Shown: in pieces, positions 47,340 through 59,311 of the stretch
Layout: every line of letters begins with the position of its first letter
Position numbering within the stretch: position 1 is the stretch's first letter
NCBI GenBank assembly: GCA_011009095.1
Contig: VTPC01000634.1
Span: forward strand, 62,001-126,000
Source of the DNA: Ignelater luminosus
Lineage: Eukaryota > Arthropoda > Insecta > Coleoptera > Elateridae
Length of the DNA: 64,000 nt
Direction: 5' to 3'
Program-made: the position numbers and the translations under genes
Notes under the pieces: model-generated
Database searches by the model: none
What the model saw: the letters and a program-made list of their open reading frames with translations, nothing else
Told to the model about the DNA's origin: nothing

Positions 47340-48830
47340 TGGAGCTAAACATTTTACTTTTTCAACTTGTTGGATTTCATGGTTCTCAATCTTTATTTCG
47401 TCCTCTATGTCTTCTACTCCGATACTCATTACTTCAGCTTTCTTTATACTTATTTTCATGTCAGAGTTCATAAGTTCATCCTTCCAGTGTTGTATGTTTT
47501 TTACTAAATCATTCCTAGTTGTTGCCCACAGAATTAAAACATCAGCATATATCAGCTCCTTTATTACTACTGGTTGCAATCTTCTGTATCACACCACTAT
47601 ACCTTTAATTTTGTCCTTTACTGCTTTTGCGATTTCATCCATTACTATAATAAGTATGAGGAGACTCAATACACTGCCTTGTCTTACTCCTGTTTTCGTC
47701 TCAAATTCCTCGGTGATTCTAGTCTTCGTTCTTATCGTATTTCTCGTTATACAGTGTATACTCCTTACTGCGTTTATCAATTCAGTTGATATTTTTCTCT
47801 TTTTTAAAATTTTCCATGTTTTGTCCCTGTTCACTATTGCGCACACCCAGCAGCTCCCCCTTCTTTTTATCGTCTCATGATGAATATCCATTAACTTGTA
47901 CTTCTTCTTTTTTTAAATCCTGCTTGTGTTACCTCAATTAAATCTCTGAGCCTTTTCTCCAGGACTATACACTTTACTTGCAACACACAACAAAGAAATA
48001 CCTCCGTAATTTCCACATGCCATCTTCTTGCCCTTTTTATGCAGTGGAATAACCGCCGCTATTTCCCATTCCTTTGGTATTGTCTTGGTGTCCCAGATTT
48101 TATTCAGTATTTTCCTTAACACTGCCTCTTCCTCTTCTCCCATTTTCTTTACTATTTCTGGTTTTATCTCGTGGCTCCTGGTGCTTTTCCAATTTTTAAG
48201 GTCCCTAATGCTTCCTTCTCTTTCTCTTTCTGTAGTTCCTCCAGAATTATCATCGTTTTTTCCATTTCGTCTTCAGCGTTATTTAAAGTTCTGTTACCCA
48301 CCATTTTTCGGCCTTCCAAGATTTCACAGAAATATTCACTCCATCTTTCTCCTATTTCCTTATTATTTTTTAATATCTTTCCATTTTTGTCTTTTATGCA
48401 GCATACTTCTTGTAGTTTTTCTTGTCTTAAGCTGTATAACTTTTTTTCAGTTCCTTCTACTCCCTTCTCCAGGCTTTCTCCAATACTTTCCGAATATACT
48501 TCCTTATGATTTTTCACCATTTCTGTCACCTTTTTCATTTGATTTTTCTATCTGTCATAATCTTCTTTTTCTTTTGATACTAAATATCTTTGCCATGTCT
48601 TCTTCTTTAGTTTAATTTCTTGTTTTACTTCAGAGTTCCACCACGGCGTTTGTTTTCTCTGGTTAGATCTTTTAAACATCCCACACACTTTCTGTACTGC
48701 CTCTACGATCATCTTCCTAAAGGCTTCCCACATTCTTTCTAAATCTTTTGACTTCAAATCCTCTTCAGATTTTATTATACCCTTTCTGATTTCTTCTTAA
48801 AACTGTTCTTGTTTTTCATTTTCAGGTAAT
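47340..48830 (-). pseudogene. Linker and reverse transcriptase of the outer LINE copy
   Basis: The linker reads ...WWNSEVKQEIKLKKKTWQRY (48757-48548) and a glutamate/lysine-rich stretch (48538-48164) ending at KAPG. RT blocks follow: IPKEWEIAAVIPLHKKG, GVRQGSVLSLL and IYADVLILWATTRNDL near 47550. The catalytic motif is altered from YADD to YAD-V, so the RT would be dead. The frame shifts several times. The frame ends at VEKVKCL near 47360, where the thumb should begin. Confidence 0.75.
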
Positions 48831-48838
48831 CTATGAGT

Positions 48839-49555
48839 ATATATAGAGCACAACACGCCTATTGGCCCAAGGCTTGTTTGACTATGTCCCTCCATTCTTT
48901 TCTTTCCATTCCTTTTTGACGCCACCTTTGGACATCTATTTTTTCTACATCTTCTTCCACTTGTTTGAACCATTTAATTCACCTCTTCCTCTATTATCGA
49001 GTGAATCTGTTTTTAGCACATTCTCACCATCCTGCCATCTTCTCTTCTCCAAATATGTCCTAACCATCGTATCCTTTGTGCTTTGATAGCTGATGTTATT
49101 TTAGGCTCTTTAAACAGTTCGTAGGTCTCTTCATTTGTCTTCCTCTGCCACCCATCCTCTATCTCCTCCCACCCAAGATCCTTCTTAACATCCTTCGTTC
49201 CCAAACTTGCAACTTGATCTCCATCTTTTTTGTAATCACCCACGTTTCACCCGCGAACAACACTATAGGTCTTTTCACTGTTTTGTAAATCCTTAACTTT
49301 GCTTTCTTCAACACTATTTGGGATCTCAGTTTTTTATCAGAGCACTTGCACATGCGGAGCCTTTTCTAATTCTTTCTTTAATCTTTTCTTTATTTTCCCC
49401 TGTTTCATAAATAATGGACCCCAAGTATTTGTATTTGTCCACTCGGAAAATTTCCATTTTTTTCTAGGTCTCGATCTTCGTCTAACACTATTTTATCACT
49501 TCTTCCTCTTCTCCATGTTGTTCCCATCTCCATATATTTTGTTTTGTTACTGTTC
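48839..49555 (-). mobile_element. Second, 5'-truncated LINE copy nested in the first
   Basis: This 717-bp piece holds only the part after the catalytic motif: NSNKTKYMEMGTTW, then IYKTVKRPIVLFAGETW, WERRMLRRILGG, IKAQRIRWLGHIWRRED and a C-terminal end near 48850. It lies between the endonuclease and linker of the outer copy. It is flanked by near-identical 10-bp sequences, atctataagt (49556-49565) and atctatgagt (48829-48838), which fit a target-site duplication. Confidence 0.75.
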
Positions 49556-49624
49556 ATCTATAAGTTCTAATACTTAATTGCTTCTATTTTTTCATTCTTC
49601 TCTTTCTTTACATTTCTTTTTAAT

Positions 49625-50290
49625 TTTGCCTCTGGTAGATAATGGTCACTAGAAATTTCATGTCGTCTTTTCACCCCTACGTCATCAACTTTGGCTCTGT
49701 CCTTTTTTTCCATCAACAATAAATCTATTACAAATTTTTCCTTTCTACTACTCTACAAATAAATCATTCACAACACAAAAATATATATATCGCTGCCCAT
49801 TTGAATTTAACACCTGTTCTCTGAACCTGCCAAAACACATCTTTCACTACCAAATTCATCGTTACCCACTTTTCCATTAAAATCTCCTCCTATTATTAAG
49901 GTACCTTGTTTACTATTCACCAGCTCCTAGATTTTTGTCGAAAATTCCTCCTTTATACTCATGTTATCTGATTCATTTGGGGCATATACTAAAATTATTG
50001 TGTAACTTTCTTCATCATTTAGTTCTAATTTAATACTCATTATTCTCTCATTTATCAGTTCCCAATCTTTCACTTCATTTATATAGTCCTTATGCATCCA
50101 ACAGATCACTCCTTTGCCCCCACATGCATGCATCTACTCCGCTGTACCATAACCCAAGACTCCCTTCCATCATTTTGAAGTCTTTACCTTTCATTTTTGT
50201 TTCGGATAATAGTACTAATGCTACTTTTGCGTCTTCAAATTCCATTAACAATTCTTGCTGTTTACCATTAAATCCTCTCGCATTCCACAT
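49625..50290 (-). pseudogene. LINE endonuclease domain
   Basis: Two overlapping frames give WNARGFNGKQQELL, LLSETKMKGKDF, then INERIMSIKLEL, IILVYAPNES, a GGDFNGKVGND block near 49880 and SSDHYLPEAKL near 49645. These are the expected motifs of the exonuclease-endonuclease-phosphatase fold that nicks the target for LINE insertion. At least two frameshifts interrupt it. Confidence 0.75.
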
Positions 50291-50471
50291 TCCTATTTTC
50301 CAAATATTCCCTTTTATGGCTCTATTCGCATTTTTTAGTTTATTACTTGTTATTCACAACCTTTTTCATGGCCTTGTTTGTCATATGTTTTTCGGTCTCT
50401 GCGTTATGCAATACTAGTTTTTTGCTTCTTTGCTACTGGCCTCTGTCCTAAATAGGACCTCTTTTTCTTTG

Positions 50472-51014
50472 TCACACTTGTATTCCACTCCGTTGCTTAT
50501 TAGTTTCATATAACCTAATTTGACAGCACCGCCTTTCGACCTCTCCTTTTGCTTTCCTTGCTATGTATCCTTGAACTTCTCTCTCCCTTTTCGTCATATC
50601 AGTATTTATATAAATTCTTTGTTCACATTTCCTCAACTTGCTTTTATTTCGTAGTATATCCATTTTATCAAACACGTTCTCGGTTTCAATGTCATACTTC
50701 TGTTTACCTATTCTCTCTGCGTTTCTCAGTTTGATTTTTACTTCAAGACTTCTCTCTGTAAAGCTCTGTATTTCTTCTTTGAAATTCTTATAATATTTTT
50801 TATCTATTTTCAAACCAGGCAGTATTAAATTCTTTTTTTTCCTTTTTTTCTGAAGATACTCAACTTTTTCATTTAATGCAATAATTTCTTTTTTCATGGT
50901 TTCGTTTTCCTCTTTAATAAATTTAAACTGATCTTTATACTCTCTTTGTTTCTCCCTGATTTGTTTTATTTCTTTCAACATTTCATCGTTTCGTTGCATT
51001 AATTCCTTCATCAA
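50472..51014 (-). pseudogene. LINE first ORF protein, coiled coil
   Basis: The 180-residue frame is open from 51014 to 50472. Residues 1-60 are a lysine/glutamate-rich heptad pattern typical of a coiled coil. A basic stretch (KKRKKKNLILPGL) then leads into a region with GKQKYDIETENVFDKMD and KCEQRIYINTDMTKREREV that resembles nucleic-acid-binding ORF1 proteins of insect LINEs. It lies immediately upstream of the endonuclease in the same orientation. It may be nearly complete, but partner domains are broken. Confidence 0.6.
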
Positions 51015-51059
51015 ACTAATAATCTCGTATTCCTTATCATTCTTCTGTCTTTTGAAGGG

Positions 51060-53780
51060 GTTCTTTTTGTCACTTTACTTCTTTTAAATTCCCTCGGGGA
51101 TGGAATATAAACAAGTTTAAAATAATAGTGGATGCCAATTTTGTTTTCCTTTTTTTGAAGCTATAAAGCTAAAATCACTTTGAAAAAAAGTTTTGACATG
51201 TACTATGAAAAGTAATTTTTCTGGACAAACACTGTCCATATGAAACTCTTATAAAATATCGATTCAATAAAACGAGAACACCCTCAGGTTCAGCTTTTTA
51301 CAAATTTACGTATTTCTTTTCTTTAAATAAGAAATAATTCTTGTGTGCCCTAGTTATACATGTTTTTTGTACATTGTTCTCTTCGGGAAAGATATACAAA
51401 AATAAATTTTGAAATGAAAACAATTTTCAAGGAATATTGTTTTTCACATTCTTTTTATTAAAATATGTCTAGATAAAATATTTCATGAGCTACGAGAAAA
51501 GCATGACATTAAGGTGGATTTAGAGTTTCGTGATAGCTGCAAACTTGTGATTACGTGACTAAGTAAAACATATAAACCTCTATAAATATAGTAAAGCAAC
51601 CCTTAACTGAAAACCAATTTAAGTAGAGTATAGAGTATTATTAAATTCATTAAAATGCATTATTTATCTGAACCAAGAAAAGACATCTTCATTTTCAAAA
51701 AAAGGAAGTAAAATAAATAAAGAAAAAGAATCGATTTAATAATATAATGACTTAATTTATAACTTACTAAAACTTTTCCTTCTACTACAGTCGATCTTCA
51801 ATATTTAATAATTCTGAAGGATTTGCAGTGAAATATTATACAAACTTTTGGAGAATATTGATTTTATCTTCGGATATTCCTACGAAGTTTGTGAAGAAAA
51901 TATAAGCACAATGTTATCGTATACTGTCAAGAAAAGAATGCGACGGAAGCTCTACATCAAATAAAAATGTGCTTTGAACATTTAAACATCTCCTTTATGA
52001 TGACATAAACTTTTTAAACGATTTTACTTTTAATGCGATAGCTTAATAATCAATATTAAAAAAAAAGGAAAATTCCTTCGTCATACTAATGGGGCTTTGG
52101 TATTTAATATTCATTACGGATAATTAATTAGAATGAAAAGTTAATTTATCATCGGATTTAGATATATTAAATTGTTTATTAAATATTTAAAATGTAAAAG
52201 ATAATCTGAGTATTATATGCATAAATCTAATATTTAACTTATTTATGATGGATATTATAGATACAAAAGCTGAATATATTATTGCAAATTTATTATATTA
52301 ACAAGATTGAATTAAGAGGTGAACTTCCATTTGGAAGGTAAGCCTTCTTTACCACTTAGTTTGACATACAATCTCTTAGTACCATCTCGTCCCTTATAGG
52401 TCTTTTAGGCTGAGATAGTAAGTCTTTTCTATAGTTCCAGGGATGTTAGGTATACTAGTTTTTGAAACAATGCAGAATTCATGTTGCTGGCGTTTGTAAA
52501 AGCTTTGCTCTTTAAGACACTTCTTACAGTTTCGCCAAAAAATTCGACTACTTTAAATTCTTCAAGAAGAAAAAACAAGGAAATCTCTTAACAAGTGGGG
52601 AGCTGTTTGTCAGCCTATTTAGATTCCTACAAACTTTTAATCAATTAAAATATCTGAAAAGAGACCTTTAGAGGCAACCCATATATGGATATTTGTCTGT
52701 TTAATCATCATGATATAATTTTTCTCTAATTGTGTAGTCATCAAATGACCCCTACAAATCAAAAATCTTTAAGTCAAAAGTAGGAAAGTGAGATTAAAGC
52801 GTTTCTATTTCAAAGAAAGCTGTAGCCTAGCATCTCTAAGGCGAAGACTTTTCAGAAACAAAATTTAAAAAAATATAAGGATCATCAATGTCAGGAGCCA
52901 TTTATAGAGAGAATGGAAATACGAGCCCAAGTAAAAAGTTAACCAAATATGTAAAAATGGTTTTTGTAGTATACCCGTGTCAAGAGCACAGACAAAAAGT
53001 TTGTTCCACGATGTAAAATTATTATTTAAAGAAAAAATTGTATCAACACCATAGATTTTAGTCGGCTTCTGAAAACACTCAACATGTAAAGCTAAAAGCA
53101 TTCAGTTTAAGATCTCATATCATAACGAAAGGTAACCTCTAGAGGAATCTTCCTCCTGAAATATTAATAGAGAACATTTTGCCTACCGCTGTATGCCATC
53201 TTGAACGATTCATTCGTTTTACGGAAGAACTACGCAATAATACCGTCAGCGCTATAAACAGTTCGTGAGTAATTATAATACTAGTGTCGAAATGGCTCGG
53301 GAAGAAAGGGATCTAAGTCTCAAACCGAAGTATAGTCGGAAGCGCTACATCTGGCAAAACTAACTTCCACCAACGATCAACAATCAGTTCTTCATTCTAT
53401 TTTCTATTTGAATTGAAGCAAGCAAACGACGTGGTTATCCTTTTTTCTGTTGCTCGCTGCTTCGCAATATTTTTGTTGCTTAATAATGCTATGTCATCAA
53501 TAGAAATTAAAATATCCACTGATACCAGAGCCAAATTGGGTCAGTCAGTGTAATACCATTCAGTTCGATCCTCTATTTTGGCATTTTGAAAGTCAGACAT
53601 GTGATCACATTCAGCAGAATTTAGAATTTGCAATATTTAATCGTTTATTTATATAACATAAATAAACTTGCTCACAGATGAAGAAAGCTTTCATAGATGC
53701 TTTAATATCAGAGGTATCGGAGATTTTTTTGAAGATCTTTAACTAAAAGAATGAACTTTTCTAAACTCATCTCTCAGTCG
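51060..53780. other. Intergenic, no gene recognised
   Basis: AT-rich DNA. A short minus-strand run ending YVKLSGKEGLPSKWKFTS and a stop (about 52390-52318) looks protein-like, but the frame is closed directly upstream. A 78-codon minus-strand frame at 52865-53101 has a weak hAT-transposase look. Neither is supportable as a gene. Confidence 0.4.
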
Positions 53781-53789
53781 AAAAAGTCA

Positions 53790-54700
53790 TCATCTTCTTC
53801 TTCAAGTGCCCTCTCCTCGTTGGAGGTTGGCAGTCATTATGGCTATTCTAATCTTAGACGTAGCTACTTTGAAAAAGTTCCCTGGATGTACATCCATACC
53901 AATCTCTCGAGTTGCGCAGTCACGATATTCCTCTTCATCTAACTCTTCTTCTGCCTTGAATTTTACCTTGCATGACCAGTCTTAACATGGTGTACCTTGA
54001 TCCTCGTATTATATGTCCAAGAAATTGCAATTTCTTTAATTTAATTTTAATTATGCCTATAATTTCCATGTCTTTATTAATTCTTCTTAAGACTTCGGTG
54101 TTCGTTACTCTGTCCGTCCATGATATTTTTAGGTTTCTCCTGCATACCTACATCTCAAACGTCTCTAATTTTTTAGTGGTTGCTGCTTAAGTGTCCATGT
54201 TTCCATAAAGAAGGGTTGTGAAGACTGAAGCACTTTACCAGTCGAACTCTTAGCTTCAACCTCAAATGTCTATTCGTGAGTACGTTTTTCATTTTAATAA
54301 AGTTAGCTCGCGCTTTCTCTATTCTTATTTTTATTTCGTTAGCGTATTCGTTGGAAGAATTAGTCATTGTGAAAAGTGCATATAAGTATTTATCGACCTA
54401 TCTTATATTCTTTCCGTTAATTATAAGATTCGTGTTATTTCGGTGAATTTCTGACATTATCATGAATTTGGTTTTCTTTATATTCAGAATTAGACCGTGT
54501 CTCTCACTACATTCAGCCATTCTTGTCGTCAGTCTCTGTAGATCTTCTATATTTTCTGCTAGAATGACCGTATCGTCCGCATATCTTATATTGTTTATCG
54601 ATGTTCCATTTACCTTTATTCCTGCTGTTTCTCCTTCAAGAGCCTGCTTTAAATTTCTTCAGAATATGCGCTGAAGAGTGTCGGTGACAAAACGCATCCT
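53790..54700 (-). pseudogene. RT second half and C-terminus of the LINE
   Basis: Blocks in order are SINNIRYADDTVILAENIEDL with an intact YADD (54572-54583), RHGLILNIKKTKFMIM, IRIEKARANFIKMKNVL, LRLKLRVRLVKCF, and NTEVLRRINKDMEI...LQFLGHIIRG near the end. The order and motifs fit the post-catalytic part of an insect LINE. Frame changes and stops are present. Confidence 0.7.
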
Positions 54701-54716
54701 TGTCGAACTCCTTTTC

Positions 54717-55318
54717 TTATTTCCATTTCTTCTGATGTTTGCTGATCAATGCATATTGTCGTCCTTTGACTATAAGATCATGCTCTTGGCAAAACTGCAA
54801 CAAACGATTTCCTCCTTCATTTCGTTCTCCCAGACCATAGTCTCCCACGATCTTCTCAAACTTTCCCTTGCCAATCTTTGCTTTGAAATCACTCATCACT
54901 ATAGCGATGTTTCTGTTGTTCACTGCTTTCGTTGCGGCGTTATTTGTTCATAAAACTCTTCAACTTCCTCTACGCTTCCGTCGATTGTCGGGGCGTAAAC
55001 TTGTATTAGGTTTAATTTGGCGTGATTTGTCTTTATCTGGAGCATCATAACTTTTCTGAGATCAGGGGGGGGGTTAAATCTTTCTATTGCTCTGTTAGTT
55101 TCTTTGTTCACTATAATTGCTACTCCGTGTCTATTGTTGATTCTCGGTACTACCCGAGTAATATATTCGGAGTTGGGCCATCTTGCTTCACCGATTCCAA
55201 GGATGGCAATTTTCATTCTGGTCATTTCTTCTACAATATTCTGCATTTTACCAGACTGGTACATGCTTTGAACATTCCATGTGCCAATTCTCGTGTGTAA
55301 CCCAGAGATTCTTAGCAC
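54717..55318 (-). pseudogene. LINE endonuclease domain
   Basis: The frame 55318-54920 reads IGTWNVQSMYQSGK, MKIAILGIGEARWP, then HGVAIIVNKETN and LIQVYAPTIDGSVEEVEEFY. After a frame change, 54923-54717 reads IVMSDFKAKIG, where GDFNAKxG is expected, and GDYGLGERNEGGNRLLQFC. It belongs to the endonuclease class common in insect LINEs. The altered GDFN motif and frameshift indicate decay. Confidence 0.8.
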
Positions 55319-55499
55319 CCTGTGGTCACTAACGACCTGCCGGGAACTGAGAGCCGCGTTTATAGATTCAGTAGTTATGCCGATTGTACTAGGGATATCC
55401 TTGCAGATCTTTAATGCAGTAGTTTCCCGTTTTTTTTCTGTATTCTTATGTATTTGCTAGCTCCTCCACCCGAAACTGTTGCCAGCAAGTGTGGATTGC

Positions 55500-58400
55500 T
55501 TATCCTGGAAATCATTCGGTGAATGGGAAACTAGGGAGAGATAATTTACTTAAAATGGCTTTTACAGATGAGGACATGATTTCTTCCAGTTACAAGCAGG
55601 TTGGAAGAAAATCAAGGTTCGCGTGGGCAGGATCGCTTCCCTGAAGTAGATCTGTTCCTCACTGGGATTGTGAAGGAGTAACTACCCGCTACCGCGTTCA
55701 TATTGCTATGAGATAAATTGTGAGTAACTTGAAATTTCTGATTGGCAGAGTTGGAACTTCTTGCCTCGACTTTGCGAGTTTGATTTATCTGTACTCAACT
55801 TTGTTTCTCTTGGCCAATGCGAGCACTTAAAATTAGACCGTTTTTCCTCACGGCGTGTAACCAAATCATTGAAAGGAAGAGATTTGATAGAGCTCGTTCA
55901 AGACTCGGTACCAAGCATACCAAGCAAGATGAGGAATGGTGGCTGTATTCGGTTAATTGACTCTTCCAACCGAATCGACTGTGTATTTTTATAATAGGAC
56001 CAGAAGCTGGCTGTAGACTCGGTTTACGTAAGCAAGATGAATAATGCGCAACTTGGTACTCGATAAACTTTACAAACAGCTGAAAAATAGGAAAGTCTGT
56101 GCGTTCAGGTCTGCGCCGAATCAAACGGCAACAAGCCACAACCGTTTTATTGAATCTCAATTGAAAACCAATTGATCATTTCTAAAATGGGGAGCGGGTG
56201 GTTTTTAAACTATAAATATGGAGGTCACGTGTAGTATGCAGTAACTAAAAGAAACTCTCTGTATTTCTGAAACAAGTCTCAAGGTGGTCACTCTTTTCTT
56301 CATTTAATTAAAATTTTTCTGAACTTTCAAGGAATATGTAGGTCTTTAACTTAAATTGTAGGTGAGATTTCTATGTCACAAATACTCTGCATAAAAAGAG
56401 CAGAGTCTATATGAACACAAAAAGTCAGATTTAAAGAAGTAGTTTTGTGGCCAAGAATCGATCAGAAAGGGATCAACGATTCATAGCTTGCCCAAATACA
56501 CATTTGTCTGAGCTTTTTGCTGCTCGCTCTGTATCTAAATAGTAGCACGCATTTTTAAAACGCCCTATATGTAAGTGATGAATTTAAAAGAAAGTGTAAC
56601 TATCTGAAATATCTTAAATAAAGTACGCACATATTTCCAAAACACTTCGCAATTCACGCACTAAAGCTTCGATAAAACGTAAAATAATTCTACAAGCAGT
56701 ACAATACACGTAAGAACAACGTTAGATTAATTATGTCGAACGTTTAAAATTGTTAGAATTAGTCTTATAAAAGAAATACTTCGCGAGATTCTTCGTAGAT
56801 AAATATATCTTTCCAATGCTTCGATAGTTAAGTTAAATGTATTAAATATAAATTAAAAGTATACATCAATGCAGTAGATACATGTAAACTGCAAGCAAAA
56901 AAAAATCAACGTTGACATTTCGATACCTTAATTTCTCTACCTTTCACATTGTTATAAACTCATTTTGTGTTCCTACAAAGCTGTGAATACATTTCCATTG
57001 ATACGCCTGATTACACAAAATCGTTATTACAAATTTTAATACATTTGGATAATAACAAAGGTCCTATGGAATCTATTAAACGCAACCACAATATTTTAAA
57101 AATAATTTTAAAACTGACAATAACAATAAATTTCGTTCTTTTTAAAACTCTACCCCCGTGTGTATCGATCTACATTTAGCTCGTGGATTATCCAAGTTTA
57201 TTTCATTCCTGTTTTTGTAACGTAATCGTCGCTCTCTACGAAGTTTCAGATTCAACTGGGTCAAAAGATTTCTATTTTACAAACGTATAAAAAATATATA
57301 CAACACATAATCTTAAAAAAGTTCCAGTTAATTTTAATATTTAAATAAATTCAATTTAATTACAAAGAGGGAAGAAAAACGGAGAAACAAGTTTTAATGG
57401 AATCCATTTAACATAGAACAAATAAATGTAAGCAGAAATACTTTTGCAAAAGTTTAAATTTACAAAATTATTCTATTAGTCTTTGCAAAAGTTCGCTCAA
57501 GTAGCGGCGTGTACACTTATTAAATCACGCAAACTTGGTAATTTCGTCATGGATCAAACGACTTTATTTATATTAAAATTAACATTTAAGTAGAAAATGA
57601 GGAAGACTATATAACATCTTACAATAAATTCACGATAAGCGGATTGAAAAGTTTCAATTTAATTAACATATTCGATTTTCAGGAGGTTAAAATTAACCAG
57701 AGTCAAAATCAATTTAAATAAAGGCAACTAAGAAAATTCCAATAAACATTAATTAAGATGTTCTTCGTAGCTTTAGAGATTTTTACAGTTCTAGGTCAAA
57801 TCGCATAAATATAATAAAATATTTCCAGTAAACGAAATAAAATGGAAAATAATGCTATAGCGGAAAACGGAAAGACTTGTAGGTGGTATACATGGTGTCC
57901 CGTTTATCTTTCTCTTCTCGATTTTTCAGGAATTATTATTAAAGATATCCAAATAAAATTCAGGAATCATTCTCAACTCAATATTACAATATAAATATTT
58001 GTATATTTTACATTGCAAAATCAAACCTAAAACATTTTTAAAACCATAAATACGACCAGTTTTTTGTTTCTTCATTCGAAAGCAAATCCCTCCCTTTTTC
58101 GTTCAGAATTGTACAAACATTCAAATGAGCCAAAAACAAATAATATTTCTAATTGACAAAAGAAAATCGCATCATTTTCAATTTGATCGGATGTTCTAAA
58201 ATATTGTTTAATTTAGTTTTGAGATCTAGAAGTCAAATTATAAAAGTTTTTTGCATCTGATTTTAATGTTCTCTAATAAACGTGGAATAATAGAGTAAAG
58301 AACGACAAACGGGTCTCCCTGGTCATAAGTCACATTCGCTATATGAATCATTTTAAATTTCATTAAAACTTCTCTAGAATTCTTCAATAGTCAGTAATGA

Positions 58401-58700
58401 ATTGTTTTTGTTCTCCAAAATGTCAAAATATTGTTAGAATGTTCACATACAAGCGTGAATAAATTTTGGTGTTCTATGATTTGTTTATGGTTTGAGAAAT
58501 AATGTTTGAAGACCAATTGTCAACGTTTATTACACAAAAAATCAATAGCTAGTAATAATAACAGCAGTGATGAATACTAAATTTTAATTCTTTTGTACTA
58601 ATACATGCTTTTTATCCCAATCGCTCACTTAGGATGTACTATATCAGAGTATTTGATGTTATGAAATCTCATAATTCGAAATTGTATCAACAAGCTGTAT
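55500..58700. other. Intergenic; two GC-richer unidentified patches
   Basis: The stretch 55740-56160 is open on both strands (121 codons on the minus strand) and GC-richer than its flanks, but I recognise nothing in it. It may be old mobile DNA. From 56200 to 58700 the sequence is AT-rich with no coding signal. Confidence 0.4.
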
Positions 58701-58713
58701 TTTTTTTTTCTTA

Positions 58714-59308
58714 GGGTACGTTTATGTTGGACCAACGATAAAAGCAATAGGAGCGATGATAAGAGCAACGATAAAAGCAACGCGAGATTTTTTTATTGTG
58801 GTGTTTATATTGGCGCTATCAGATCAGCGCTATAAAACATTTCGCATAGCAATTTTAACAATAGAAACGTTAAAAAAATATAGTAAAAGACAATATAAGT
58901 GATGCAGAAGATGAGATATTTCTTTCTTCAAATGCAGTTCAGTGGCACTTTCTGAAAAATTGTCGTAAAAAACGTCAATATGCAGCGCATCTCATAAACA
59001 CACGATTTGGTGAGTTTCATCATCTCTACGATGACTTAAGAAAATACCTACAAAAATTTGCTCGATATATGAGAACTTTTGATTATATTTTGTCCAAAAT
59101 TGGTGACAACTTGGATAAAGTAGGAGCAACAGAGCGAAGAAATGCAAATAATTTCATATCCTCGCTTTTATCGTTGGTCGACCGGCGAGCGTTGCACTTA
59201 TGCTTTCCTCAACATAAACAGTTCCATATGAAATAATGCTTCCCTTTTCGTTGCTTTGCTACTATCGTCGCTCTTATCGTTTATCGTTGCTCCAACATAA
59301 ACGCACCC
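58714..59308 (+). mobile_element. PIF/Harbinger-type element, 595 bp
   Basis: The ends are inverted copies: gggtacgtttatgttgga at 58714, and the complement of gggtgcgtttatgttgga ending at 59308. The complementary arms extend through aacgataa-type repeats. Both sides are bordered by TTA (58711-58713 and 59309-59311), the PIF/Harbinger target. It retains part of a transposase gene but is too short to be autonomous. Confidence 0.85.
58898..59150 (+). pseudogene. Harbinger transposase N-terminal fragment
   Basis: An open stretch reads DAEDEIFLSSNAVQWHFLKN, then RFGEFHHLYDDLRKY and FARYMRTFDYILSKI. The FHxLyxDL...F.RMxxxxFdyLL pattern is the usual start of PIF/Harbinger transposases. The catalytic DDE part is absent. 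Confidence 0.65.
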
Positions 59309-59311
59309 TTA

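Larger units (their letters stand above)
47283..51014 (-). mobile_element. Non-LTR retrotransposon, minus strand, interrupted by a second copy
   Basis: Reading the minus strand from right to left: a first ORF (51014-50472), an apurinic-type endonuclease (about 50290-49625), an inserted truncated copy (49555-48839), then the linker and RT of the outer copy (about 48830-47340). The outer copy's own C-terminus is missing after the catalytic region. Stops and frameshifts are frequent, so it is inactive. Confidence 0.8.
53790..55480 (-). mobile_element. Non-LTR retrotransposon with internal deletion, minus strand
   Basis: The minus strand holds a 5' region (55480-55320), endonuclease (55318-54717) and the second half of RT with C-terminus (54700-53790). 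The first half of RT is missing, so an internal deletion joins endonuclease to the region just before YADD. It is a different LINE family from the one at 47.3-51.0 kb. Confidence 0.75.

Noticed and set aside
47293-48615. Long plus-strand frames rich in Phe, Leu, Ser
   Set aside because: They are the opposite-strand shadow of the lysine/glutamate-rich LINE polyprotein.
52318-52390. Minus-strand protein-like end YVKLSGKEGLPSKWKFTS
   Set aside because: A stop lies just upstream in the same frame and no acceptor makes it a clear last exon.
52865-53101. Minus-strand frame with a vague hAT/ZBED-transposase look
   Set aside because: Only a few residues around SWNKLFVCALDTG are suggestive; catalytic and zinc-finger residues cannot be identified.
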